64,000 bases of DNA, taken from Eriocheir sinensis (taxonomy: Eukaryota > Arthropoda > Malacostraca > Decapoda > Varunidae). This document shows, in pieces, positions 43,133 through 54,050 of this stretch (position 1 is the first letter of the stretch; the number at the start of each line of letters is the position of its first letter). The stretch is taken from contig NC_066531.1 of the NCBI RefSeq assembly GCF_024679095.1, positions 3,776,050 through 3,840,049 of the forward strand. Reading direction: 5' to 3'. Under the pieces are notes generated by a model. The model ran no database searches, was not told the origin of the DNA, and saw only the letters and a list, made by a program, of their open reading frames with translations. The position numbers and the translations under genes were made by a program.

Positions 43133-43838
43133 AAGTTGGAAAGTTTGGTTTAGTCGGCGCAACATCTGTGGTCATATGCCGGAGAGAGACAGAAGGGGAA
43201 GGAGTTATAGGAGAAGGGAACAGTTGTAAAGTTTGGTTTAGTGGGCGCAACATCTGTGGTCATATGCCGGAGAGAGACAGAAGGGGAAGGAATTATAGGA
43301 GAAGGGAACAGTTGGAAAGTTTGGTTTAGTCGGTGCAACATCTGTGGTCATATGCCGGAGAGAGACAGAAGGGGAAGGAATTATAGGAGAAGGGAACAGT
43401 TGGAAAGTTTGGTTTAGTCGGCGCAACATCTGTGGTCATATGCCGGAGAGAGACAGAAGGGGAAGGAATTATAGGAGAAGGGAACAGTTGGAAAGTTTGG
43501 TTTAGTGGGCGCAACATCTGTGGTCATATGCCGGGGAGAGACAGAAGGGGAAGGAATTATAGGAGAAGGGAACAGTTGGAAAGTTTGGTTTAGTCGGCGC
43601 AACATCTGTGGTCATATGCCGGAGAGAGACAGAAGGGGAAGGAATTATATGAGAAAGGAACAGACCCCAGGAGACGGGACACAACCCCCGATTAATACCT
43701 GGTACCCATTCACTGCTGGGTGGACAGGGGCGTAGGGTATCGGAAAAGCCGCCCAAATTTTTCCACTCTGCCCGGGAATCGAACCCGGGCTCTCTTGGTT
43801 GTGAGCCGAGTGTGCTAACCACTGCACCACGAAGCCCC
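43133..43838 (-). mobile_element. Family D SINE (copy D9), six tail units
   Basis: Six near-identical 88-bp units (43137-43660), then a full body and head (CTCGGCTCACAACC arrangement intact). Confidence 0.9.
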
Positions 43839-43847
43839 CTGCCACTA

Positions 43848-44012
43848 TCTTGTATGTCAGTAAATGTGATAAATGAGATAACCTACACCCCTTGTATGTC
43901 AGTAAATGTGATAAATGAGATAACCTACACCCCTTGTATGTTGGTAAATGTGATCAATGAGATAACCTACACCCCTTGTATGTCAGTAAATGTGATAAAT
44001 GAGATAGCCTGC
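43848..44012 (+). repeat. 43-bp minisatellite
   Basis: Four units of CTTGTATGTCAGTAAATGTG plus ATAAATGAGATAACCTACACCCC. Confidence 0.92.
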
Positions 44013-44392
44013 ATAACGTGACTTCGCATATATCGAATCTATCATCCCATCCCATTAAATATTGGGGGCTACATTCCACGACCCATTTTCGAACCCACTA
44101 ACTATTCATTCCGGCACCATTGCACAATAAAAAGCACTTAAGCAACAACAAAACACATTGATTGCTTACGGGGAGACACAACCAAAGTCTACGATGTAAC
44201 CTGAGGATTAACTTTAGGATCAGAGGAAGGAAGAGGTTACTTATGGGCGAGGAAGATGCGGGAAAACATTAGTGGGAGTCGGACACTATACCTCACTCAA
44301 ACTCACATAACAGCGAATTTTTCCCGCATAAAACGAACACTTGTCACATTGAGGTTAGCCGCACATGAAATACCCGGTGTACGGAGATAGGA
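44013..44392. other. Unassigned sequence in intron 1
   Basis: No family or coding signal recognised. Confidence 0.25.
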
Positions 44393-44578
44393 CAACCCGG
44401 TAGATGCTGGGATCACGTTTCTTAATGGTCCCTCTAAGCGAGAAAAACGAGAAAAAACACCCCTCACGCACACCATTTCATTATATACATCGACGCATTT
44501 GTGATCAGATTACGCATCATCTATTTTGGGGTGTTTATACCATGGCAAAAATGTGGCCCGTCGCTGGTACCAGGTTAG
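44393..44578 (-). mobile_element. Family A copy without array (A12)
   Basis: ACAACCCGGTAGATGCTGGG at one end, the conserved body with empty internal TTAA (CGTTTCTTAATGGTCCC), then a single 35-bp-type end unit CCCGTCGCTGGTACCAGGTT. About 186 bp: the compact, unexpanded form. The flanking TTAA motifs are mutated. Confidence 0.75.
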
Positions 44579-44884
44579 CGTCACACTGGTAACACATAAC
44601 AGCCATTAGTAACGATCAAAACAAACAAAACGACTGTGAAATGGGATCCAAGAATACTAACTCATCACTGCCCAGGACATTAACACATCATGCCCTGCCA
44701 CTGCAAAGGATGGTACAGTAGCCTACCCCCACTGAGGATGGTAGCCTATCATCACTAAGGATAGGAACCACGGCATATGAAGATTAGACGAGCCTCCTTC
44801 CCCACCACTAACAGCTGGACAGTGTTAGTGTATCATATATTTATCATAAACACCTCTAGGGATGGTAACCAATCACCACTTGGG
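44579..44884. repeat. Degenerate GGATGGTAACC-type short repeats
   Basis: GGATGGTACAGTAGCCTACC, GAGGATGGTAGCCTATCATC and GGGATGGTAACCAATCACCA recur irregularly; related sequence continues after 48711. Confidence 0.5.
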
Positions 44885-45400
44885 GTAGTAACCAGACATG
44901 GGGTAATCGTATTCTGTGACCGTAATGAAGTACAATTGCTTAGTTTTTCAGGAAATCGAAATTGATTACCCTCTTATTGTTTTTAAGTGATCGTAAAGTA
45001 ATATATAAAAAATGTAATTGTATCCATGATCACTTTTGGGATTACATAGGCATAGTTTTAGTTAACCTTCTTGCGCGCTGTAAGCTTCCCCTCCATTCAC
45101 CATGCTTTTCTGAGACTCGACCGGCCTTTCCTTGCCGACGCGATACTCAACATTCCCGGACATATTTGACCCTCACAGATATATCACTAAACGCCCCTCT
45201 CCTTCCTTTTCCCTTCCTTTTATTTACCGTATGGAAAGGGTTAGTCCTCTTCTAAGCCTCTTAATCCTTTCATTTCCCCTTAATCCTCCTTTAACCCTCT
45301 TAGGAGCAAATATTAATCCACTTCCATTTCCTCCATTGTGTGAGGCCTAAGTCTGCGTCACGGATGGGAAGGGTTAATAAGCTTCCACGCCCCTAAATGG

Positions 45401-47516
45401 TTAAGTTTTCCCTGTAAGATTCAATGGTTAAGTTTTCCCTGTAAGATTCAATGGTTAAGTTTTCCCTGTAAGATTCAATGGTTAAGTTTTCCCTGTAAGA
45501 TTCAATGGTTAAGTTTTCCCTGTAAGATTCAATGGTTAAGTTTTCCTGTAAGATTCAATGGTTAAGTTTTCCTGTAAGATTCAATGGTTAAGTTTTCCTG
45601 TAAGATTCAATGGTTAAGTTTTCCTGTAAGATTCAATGGTTAAGTTTTCCCTGTAAGATTCAATGGTTAAGTTTTCCCTGTAAGATTCAATGGTTAAGTT
45701 TTCCCTGTAAGATTCAATGGTTAAGTTTTCCCTGTAAGATTCAATGGTTAAGTTTTCCCTGTAAGATTCAATGGTTAAGTTTTCCCTGTAAGATTCAATG
45801 GTTAAGTTTTCCCTGTAAGATTCAATGGTTAAGTTTTCCCTGTAAGATTCAATGGTTAAGTTTTCCCTATAAGACTCAATGTTAGGTTTTCCCTGTAAGA
45901 TTCAATGGTTAAGTTTTCCCTGTAAGATTCAATGGTTAAGTTTTCCCTGTAAGATTCAATGGTTAGGTTTTCCCTGTAAGATTCAATGGTTAAGTTTTCC
46001 CTGTAAGATTCAATGGTTAAGTTTTCCCTGTAAGATTCAATGGTTAAGTTTTCCCTGTAAGATTCAATGGTTAAGTTTTCCCTGTAAGATTCAATGGTTA
46101 GGTTTTCCCTGTAAGATTCAATGGTTAAGTTTTCCCCGTAAGATTCAATGGTTAGGTTTTCCTGTAAGATTCAATGGTTAAGTTTTCCTGTAAGATTCAA
46201 TGGTTAAGTTTTCCTGTAAGATTCAATGGTTAAGTTTTCCTGTAAGATTCAATGGTTAAGTTTTCCCTGTAAGATTCAATGGTTAAGTTTTCCCTGTAAG
46301 ATTCAATGGTTAAGTTTTCCCTGTAAGATTCAATGGTTAGGTTTTCCCTGTAAGATTCAATGGTTAAGTTTTCCCTGTAAGATTCAATGGTTAAGTTTTC
46401 CCTGTAAGATTCAATGGTTAGGTTTTCCCAGTAAGATTCAATGGTTAGGTTTTCCCTGTAAGATTCAATGGTTACGTTTTCCCTGTAAGATTCAATGGTT
46501 AAGTTTTCCCTGTAAGATTCAATGGTTAAGATTTCCCTGGAAGATTCAATGGTTAAGTTTTCACTGTAAGATACAATGGTTAAGTTTTACATGTAAGATT
46601 CAATGGTTAAGTTTTCCCTGTAAGATTCAATGGTTAAGTTTTCCCTGTAAGATTCAATGGTTAAGTTTTCCCTGTAAGATTCAATGGTTAAGTTTTCCCT
46701 GTAAGATTCAATGGTTAAGTTTTCCCTGTAAGATTCAATGGTTAAGTTTTCCCTGTAAGATTCAATGGTTAAGTTTTCCCTGTAAGATTCAATGGTTAGG
46801 TTTTCCCTGTAAGATTCAATGGTTAAGTTTTCCCTGTAAGATTCAATGGTTAGGTTTTCCCTGTAAGATTCAATGGTTAAGTTTTCCCTGTAAGATTCAA
46901 TGGTTAAGTTTTCCCTGTAAGAATCAATGGTTAAGTTTTCCCTGTAAGATTCAATGGTTAAGTTTTCCCTGTAAGATTCAATGGTTAAGTTTTCCCTGTA
47001 AGATTCAATGGTTAAGTTTTCCCTGTAAGATTCAATGGTTAAGTTTTCCCTGTAAGATTCAATGGTTAAGTTTTCCCTGTAAGATTCAATGGTTAAGTTT
47101 TCCCTGTAAGATTCAATGGTTAAGTTTTCCTGTAAGATTCAATGGTTAAGTTTTCCTGTAAGATTCAATGGTTAAGTTTTCCTGTAAGATTCAATGGTTA
47201 AGTTTTCCTGTAAGATTCAATGGTTAAGTTTTCCTGTAAGATTCAATGGTTAAGTTTTCCTGTAAGATTCAATGGTTAAGTTTTCCCTGTAAGATTCAAT
47301 GGTTAAGTTTTCCCTGTAAGATTCAATGGTTAAGTTTTCCCTGTAAGATTCAATGGTTAAGTTTTCCCTGTAAGATTCAATGGTTAGGTTTTCCCTGTAA
47401 GATTCAATGGTTAAGTTTTCCCTGTAAGATTCAATGGTTAAGTTTTCCCTGTAAGATTCAATGGTTAAGTTTTCCCTGTAAGACCCAATGGTTAGGTTTT
47501 CCCTGTAAGACACAAC
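45401..47516 (+). repeat. 27-bp satellite array, about 78 units
   Basis: Unit GTTAAGTTTTCCCTGTAAGA plus TTCAATG, with 26-bp variants (CC for CCC) clustered at 45540-45640, 46155-46250 and 47120-47275. Scattered AGG-for-AAG changes occur throughout. The long repetitive frames reflect the 27-bp period and break exactly where 26-bp units occur. Confidence 0.97.
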
Positions 47517-47796
47517 CAAACTAACCCTCTCGCGCACCGAAAGTTTCCAATCAGCTTCTCTTCCAATCCCCATGCATTTCTCAAGCCCGAACATCCTTTC
47601 CTTGCCGACGCGATGCTCTACATTCACGGACATATTTCACCCTCACAGACATATCGTACCCCTAATAAATTTGGTATCAATGGCTTAAAAGTGTAATCGT
47701 AACCATGATTACTTTTACGATTAATTAGCAACGTTTTAGTTAATAGTTTCTGGTACAGCAAGTATGTATCCTAAATATCTGTAGTAATTCAACCAA

Positions 47797-48550
47797 TTAA
47801 GCCCTTCACTACGGCCGGGCCCAAACAGTGCCCCGCGCCGTATCCAGGATCACTGCGCGCACCAAATTTAAAATGTCGATATTAAGTATAACAAGTTTTC
47901 AGCCATAAACTCAATAAACTCAAATTAATCATGTATTATATATGAAAACATGCAGAATTAAATGGTGCACATAAAGAAACAAATTAATTGACAGTTTTGA
48001 GATGTAAACATAAATATTCAGAGATGAAATAACTCGTATACAGGTAACTCTCGATTTACGCGAGTTTGGTTTACGCGTTTTTGAAATAACGCGTGGTCCA
48101 AAATCCAAATAAATGTTTAATTTACACGTTTTCTTCACTTATACGCGATATTTTATGGAGTGTCCACCAGATGTCTCACGCAACTGGACTCACACGGCCA
48201 CACAGTTCTTCCCGCGCGCCACTTGAACAACAATACAGTACCCACGCTGCTCAACAACAACAACACCCTCGCTGCTGTGCTACCACGAGGGGAAGGGCAG
48301 CCAGAGGAGGAACCACGAGAGGGAGAGGAGTCAGAGTGATACAGTAGGCAATAAAGGTACAAACCGACCTCTTGTTGGATTTACACTGTTTTGGATTTAC
48401 GCGATGACCTCTTCACGGACACAATACTCGCATAAATCGAGAGTTGCCTGTACTGGATAAAGCGAGCCAGTACACAGTATACGCGTCCTCGGATATGGTA
48501 CAGCGCACGTAGGGACGCAGTATACGCTCCCTCGTATTGAAAGGGTTAAA
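47797..48550. mobile_element. Family K TTAA element (copy K2) with F4 nested inside
   Basis: TTAAGCCCTTCACTACGGCC to CGTATTGAAAGGGTTAA, TTAA at both ends. F4 (48041-48450, CAGGTAACTCTCGATTTACG to GAGAGTTGCCTG, TA on both sides) splits it at ACTCGTA|TA. Confidence 0.82.
48041..48450. mobile_element. Family F MITE (copy F4), TA-flanked, inside K2
   Basis: Complete 410-bp copy, nearly identical to F3. The TA duplication is present at 48039-48040 and 48451-48452. Confidence 0.88.
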
Positions 48551-48744
48551 TATTTAGTATGGTACGTGTGTATGAAATTTGCAAGTTTGCCTTTCAGTCC
48601 TTCCTGTAATCACATCATGTAATCGTGATCAATTACACCTAATTTTATTGTAATCGTGAAAATATCTAATCATTATCAATTACATAACACAAGTGATCGC
48701 CCCGTGCCTGATAGTAACCTGAGGCTAGCACAAATAGTAGAGAC

Positions 48745-48960
48745 CTATTATCCTATTATTAGCCTCTACGTTTTGTATCCTAATGCCGTTTAAGATGGTA
48801 ACCTATTCCCTCTACGTTTTCTATCCTAACGCCGCTAAATATGGTAACCTATTCCCTCTACGTTTACTATCCTATCGCCGTTTAAGATGGTAACCTATTC
48901 CCTCTACGTTTTCTATCCTAACGCCGCTAAATATGGTAATCTATTCCTGCTCGGTAAATT
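48745..48960 (+). repeat. 51-bp minisatellite
   Basis: Four units of TATTCCCTCTACGTTTTCTA plus TCCTAACGCCGCTAAATATGG-type sequence, with two alternating variants (GCCGTTTAAGATGG and GCCGCTAAATATGG). Confidence 0.88.
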
Positions 48961-49409
48961 AACCTATCGCCATGAGCTAATAACCTGTGGCCACTTAATC
49001 CGTTGCAAGAACTTCGAAATCAATCCCATTATGAGAGATGATTAGCATCTTACCAAGCCGGGCTCCGCAAGAAGGGAGCCCCACAAGTTCTAATACGCCA
49101 GGAGAATGCACATTTGCGTATTTACTCAACACTAAAATTATTAAGCATCTGCTGGAAGGTGTGTTCATTGCACTAAGTAAGGACTAAGGGTAAGTAAAGA
49201 TTAAGTAAAATGTATTAGATTCTCGAGCATCAAAGTGAGATTGGTGAACATCTGGAGGAATACCATTAACCATATATAAGTAAGATGAGAAAATTGGTCT
49301 ATCATATATAATAAAAAGTTAAATGGTATGGTTTGACCCGATATCCCTTCATGGCAGTTTCGGAACACCTCCATCCTCACCACAAAACACTCCTATATCG
49401 ACCCCATAG
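48961..49409. other. Unassigned sequence in intron 1
   Basis: No family or coding signal recognised. Confidence 0.25.
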
Positions 49410-50640
49410 ACACTAGACATTTCGCCGCCCAAGAACACATATTTGACAAGGCTTTCGTAGGAGTTGTGGGCATTTCCAATACTAGTTTTATGACCCTGGT
49501 GTTAGTTTGACCCTTCTTCTGTACCGCAAACCGAAGGAAACACTCATTAGAACCCAACTGACCCCGTCGTTGACCTTTAGAAATTGAAGTTTTATGACCC
49601 TAGTGTTAGTTTGACCCTTCTTCTGTACTGTGAACCTAAGGAAACACTCATGACCCAATCTTTGACCTGTAGAAATTGAAGTTTTATGACCCTGGTGGTA
49701 GTCTGACCCTTCTTCTGTACCGTGAACCTAAAGAAACACATGACCCAATCTTTGACCTTAAGAAATTGAAGTTTTATGACCCTAGTGTTTGTTTGACCCT
49801 TCTCCTGTACCGTGAACCTAAGGAAACACTCATGACCCAATCTTTGACCTTAAGAAATTGAAGTTTTATGACCCTGGTGTTAGTTTGACCCTTCTTCTGT
49901 ACCGTGAACCTAAGGAAACACATGACCCAATCTTTGACCTTAAGAAATTGAAGTTTTATGACCCTGGTGTTAGTTTGACCCTTCTCCTGTACCGTGAACC
50001 TAAAGAAACACTCATGACCCAATCTTTGACCTTAAGAAATTGAAGTTTTATGACCCTGGTGTTAGTTTGACCCTTCTTCTGTACCATGAACCTAAAGAAA
50101 CACTCATGACACATTCTTTGACCTGTAGAAATTGAAGTTTTATGACCCTGGTGTTAGTTTGACCCTTCTTCTGTACCGTGAACCTAAGGAAACACTCATG
50201 ACCCAATCTTTGACCTGTAGAAATTGAAGTTTTATGACCCTAGTGTTAGTTTGACCCTTCTTCTGTACCGTGAACCTAAGGAAACACTCATGACCCAATC
50301 TTTGACCTTAAGAAATTTAAGTTTTATGACCCTGGTGTTAGTTTGACCCTTCTTCTGTACCGTGAACCTAAGGAAACACTCATGACCCAATCTTTGACCT
50401 TAAGAAATTGAAGTTTTATGACCCTAGTGTTAGTTTGACCCTTCTTCTGTACTGTGAACCTAAAGAAACACACATGACCCAATCTTTGACCTTAAGAAAT
50501 TGAAGTTTTATGACCCTGGTGTTAGTTTGACCTTTCTTCTGTACCGTGAACCTAAGGAAACACTCATGACCCAATCTTTGACCTTAAGAAATTGAAGTTT
50601 TATGACCTTAGTGTTAGTTTGACCCACCTTAGCAAACCCT
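49410..50640 (-). repeat. Family C minisatellite, about 90-bp units (C4)
   Basis: About 13 units of GAAGTTTTATGACCCTGGTG, TTAGTTTGACCCTTCTTCTG and GTGAACCTAAGGAAACACTC. The left edge (ATTTCGCCGCCCAAGAACAC) is the same edge as in C1 and B1. Confidence 0.9.
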
Positions 50641-51010
50641 CATTAGAACCCGACTGACCTTTTTAACCTTAACAAACTATTACTATGAGAACCGAACGTA
50701 TCTTATAACAGGAACTTAAGGATATGACTCAAGGAATAACATGGGGGTTAAAATACCATTAAGAAATCGTAAATAAGGTCTAATAGAATCCCTCATTAGA
50801 ACCCGCCTGACCTTTTTAACCCTAACTATTACTATGAGAACCGAATGTATCTTATAACAGGAACTTAAGGATATGACTCAAGGAACCACATGGGGGATAA
50901 AATACCATTAAGAAACTATTACTATGAGAACCGAACGTATCTTATAACAGGAACTTAAGGATAAGACTCAAGGAATAACATGGGGGTTAAAATACCATTA
51001 AGAAACTTAA
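50641..51010 (-). repeat. 149-bp tandem repeat, block R1
   Basis: Units of AACTATTACTATGAGAACCG, ATCTTATAACAGGAACTTAA and AAATACCATTAAGAAA. The same family forms block R2 at 53165-53805. Confidence 0.85.
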
Positions 51011-51336
51011 GAATAACCACTCCAAACCAATATTCGTAGTATCTTAGCACGTGAAAGAATTGTTATTATAATGCATTTTCGTATACGTTTTACCTTGGGG
51101 AGGGGCCAGGGGGGCAAGCCTCATTAATTATAGAGTTAGGTGGCTTGGATTTTCTAAGTCCATTGTTATTGTTTCACAACCGCCTCTATACACAGACTGA
51201 GCCTCATACCTGCCTTGCAGTGCACCCTACAAACTAGTTGTTCCTAAGTCAGCAATATCCAAAACGCGCATGGATTATAATGATTTCGGACAAAAAAACG
51301 GTCTTTTAAGAGTTTTACATTATTTTTTTCTCTATA

Positions 51337-51651
51337 TTAACCCGTAAGCTGCGGGACTGAGATTCTGAGTGCATCGCCTAGTGCGGCTATATCAGCGAGA
51401 GATTGACCTTCAATAAATGATATCTAAGTTACATAAACGTGTCATAAATATTACAATACACATATCTGTAGCTCGAAATGTGTTGTATCCTGCATATTTC
51501 TTAGATTTTTCTATCACAAAAATGTTTTTCTGGCAGTATCTGAAGCCGCGGCGGAAACTTTTTGGCGCCTGTTTGAAAAGCCCGCTTCCAGAAGGCTTAC
51601 AGCAGCTTACCGCTCAGCCGCCCAGAAGGCGTACAGCAGTTTGCGGGTTAA
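51337..51651. mobile_element. TTAA-flanked MITE (family T)
   Basis: TTAACCCGTAAGCTGCGGGA at the left; CAGCAGTTTGCGGGTTAA at the right, inverted over about 16 bases. 315 bp, no transposase. Confidence 0.72.
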
Positions 51652-52344
51652 AGCAACTAATGCCGCGGCTATTTGTATTTTCTAATACATTCGTAAAATG
51701 TTACTACGCGAGGGTATCAGCGGCGGCACCTAACGGCGGGTTCCTGAAGTCAGTTGTTTTCATGCCGCCATAATGGATGGAAGGCCCGACACTCACTCCC
51801 TCAAAATATCCGTCTACTTTACCTTTCGGGAAGTGTTAACTGAGTATTTAACCTCTTTATTGGTGTGCATGTAGGTTGACAAAAGGACCGATTACTATCC
51901 CAGTACCGGGTCCAACAAAGACACGGGCGTGTCAAGTGTCACATGGTGTGACAAGCACGTGTCAGAAAACAAACGGATATTGTTCAATGCGCGATACTTA
52001 TAGTGGAGTTTGAGTAAAATGGAGGCCAGGGTCATACGTAGCAGTTGGTAGGTCACTCCCGCGTCAGTTAACAGCAGGAGCGTCAGTTCGATCTGGATGA
52101 CAGCTGTCACAAATCTGTTTTATTTTGTACCTTAAACTACTCGGTAAAAATGATCTAGCATCAACTTACAAGAAGTGGGCGGGTTAACCGTCAGTATTGT
52201 ACCATATGCAATTATGAAACATGACATTTCCCAAGAGTTGCTCGACTACGATTGGGGTGGTGGGGTGGGGGTTCAACTACGCTGACCATCCAATTGCACG
52301 CCCTACACTCGTCAACAGACCCGCTGCAGCGGCTACAACGTTAT
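51652..52344. other. Unassigned sequence in intron 1
   Basis: No family or convincing coding signal recognised. Confidence 0.25.
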
Positions 52345-53090
52345 ATAGGAATAGATTACAAGAGTATACGTTAGGGAATTTCCTTTCTTTAGAGACTAGG
52401 GATTTTTCCCGAATTTGGGGATTTTTGTAGGGTCATTTTGAAATCCCATTTTTCAGTGATTTGGCCGCCCACCACCAAAACCACTGTTCCCTACAGGGAT
52501 TAATCGAGCTAACGGCCACCAAAACCACAGCTCCCTAAAGGGATTAATCGAGCTAACGCCGCCGCCACAAAATAGCTCGCATTCATTACCTACCAAATGA
52601 AGCATCACTAGGTCTTCATATATTTTTTTTCTACAAACGTTTGGTTAGCGACGGTACGCTTGGTTAGCAACGGTACGCTTGGTTAGCGACGGTACGCTTG
52701 GTTAGCAACGGTACGCTTGGTTAGCATTGGTACGCTTGGTTAGCGGTGGTATGCTTGATTAGCGACAAGCCCACGCATGTGAGACCAGGTCCACCACGCG
52801 TGATTATTTTTTTTTTTAGAACACGCAGCCCAACGGCTGCCGTGCTGAGGGCCGGGTATAGCCCGGGCCTGTTCAGCCCGAGTCCCGGATGACCTTGAGT
52901 CATGGCTCAGGGCTGTTTTGGGGTGGTTAGCGATGGTATGCTTGGTTAGCGATTAGCCCACGCATGTGAGTATACGGTAGGGATTTTCCTTACTTTCGAG
53001 ACTAGGGAATTTTTCCTGATTTAGGGATTTTTCTAGGGAAATTTTGGAGGGCCATTTTTCAGTGATATGGGCTCCCCCCCCCCAATACCC
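52345..53090 (+). repeat. Direct duplication flanking 19-bp minisatellite and a SINE-like piece
   Basis: GAGTATACGTTAGGGAATTT ... CCATTTTTCAGTGAT (52352-52461) recurs at 52967-53070. Between them, GGTTAGCGACGGTACGCTT is repeated about seven times at 52640-52760 and once more at 52925. A T-rich tract plus CCGTGCTGAGGGCCGGGTAT sequence at 52805-52920 looks like an inserted minus-strand retroposon. Confidence 0.75.
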
Positions 53091-53164
53091 CGGTTCCCCA
53101 CAGTTCCCCAGGCTTGTCTTGGGGGATTGGGGGGGCTGGGGTGGTGGAGGGGGTGGAGTGGTGA

Positions 53165-53805
53165 TTCTTAAGATTTACCAAATACCATTAAGAAATCGTA
53201 AACAAGGTCAAGTAGAATCCCTCATTAGAACCCGCCTGACCTTTATGACCTTAACTATTACTATGAGAACCGAACGTATCTTATAACAGGAACTTAAGGA
53301 TATGCCTCAAGGAATAACATGGGGGTTAAAATACCATTAAGAAATCGTAAATAAGGTCTAACAGAATCCATCATTAGGACCCGCCTGACCTTTATGACCT
53401 TAACTATTACTATGAGAACCGAACGTATCTTATAACAGGAACTTAAGGATATGACAGAAGGAACCACATGGGGGATAAAATACCATTAAGAAATCGTAAA
53501 TAAGGTCTAATAGAATCCATCACTAGAACCCGCCTGACCTTTATGACCTTAACTATTACTATGAGAACCGAATGTATCTTATAACAGGAACTTAAGGATA
53601 TGACAGAAGGAACCACATGGGGGATAAAATACCATTAAGAAATCGTAAATAAGGTCTAACAGAATCCCTCATTAGAACCCGCCTGACCTTTATGACCTTA
53701 ACTATTACTATGAGAACCGAACGTATCTTATAACAGGAACTTAAGGATATGACAGAAGGAACCACATGGGGGATAAAATACCATTAAGAAATCGTAAATA
53801 ACGTC
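53165..53805 (-). repeat. 149-bp tandem repeat, block R2, adjoining exon 1 of Kap-alpha3
   Basis: AACTATTACTATGAGAACCG recurs at about 53253, 53403, 53552 and 53700. The array ends about 35 bp from the exon 1 donor. Confidence 0.9.
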
Positions 53806-53839
53806 CTGAAGGAGAATTGTAGTTAATCATCAAACTTAC

Positions 53840-53911
53840 ATCCTGGTCCTTCCCCTTGTTCTTAAAGACGCCCATTCTGTTCTTAAACTGGTCATTCTGT
53901 TGCTTGTCCAT
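53840..53911 (-). CDS. Kap-alpha3: Importin alpha-3 coding exon 1 (residues 1-24)
   Basis: The ATG at 53911-53909 has a strong Kozak context (ACCATGG). The exon encodes MDKQQNDQFKNRMGVFKNKG followed by KDQD, matching the N-terminus of the alpha-3 group just before the importin-beta-binding domain. It ends in frame (phase 0) with the donor GAT|GTAAGT. A tandem array of 149-bp units begins only about 35 bp into intron 1. An upstream 5' UTR intron cannot be excluded: a possible donor GCAG|GTATAC lies just before the ATG. Confidence 0.92.
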
Positions 53912-54050
53912 GGTATACCTGCTCGTTGGCTGCTTCCTCCCCCTAGCACACTTAAAATAACACCCTCCCTAATACACGTCCGGTGCCCGCTAGACAGTCT
54001 CGTGTGACGTCACTTCTCGGGACCAACACAAGCAGGGCTGCCACCCTTGC
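53912..54050 (-). promoter_or_regulatory. Putative Kap-alpha3 promoter / 5' UTR with CRE palindrome
   Basis: This is the only non-repetitive stretch between the ATG and the GTACC-rich array that starts near 54050. It holds a perfect CRE palindrome TGACGTCA at 54005-54012, 94 bp upstream of the ATG, in GC-richer sequence. No clear TATA box at a sensible distance was seen. CRE-like sites in housekeeping promoters are common knowledge; use here is inferred. Confidence 0.45.

Larger units (their letters stand above)
44893..48710. mobile_element. hAT-like non-autonomous element carrying a satellite core
   Basis: Left end CAGACATGGGGTAATCG, right end (complement) CAGGCACGGGGCGATCA, i.e. about 12 of 17 matching. 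Eight-base flanks GTAGTAAC (44885-44892) and ATAGTAAC (48711-48718) match at 7 of 8, as hAT insertion predicts. TAATCG/GTAATTG motifs recur near both ends. The interior holds the 27-bp satellite, K2 and F4; no transposase ORF. Confidence 0.65.

Noticed and set aside
46226..47149. 307-codon open frame of repeating KIQWLSFPC peptides
   Set aside because: It is the 27-bp satellite read in frame (27 is divisible by three) and breaks wherever a 26-bp unit occurs. No non-repeat coding flank or start context.
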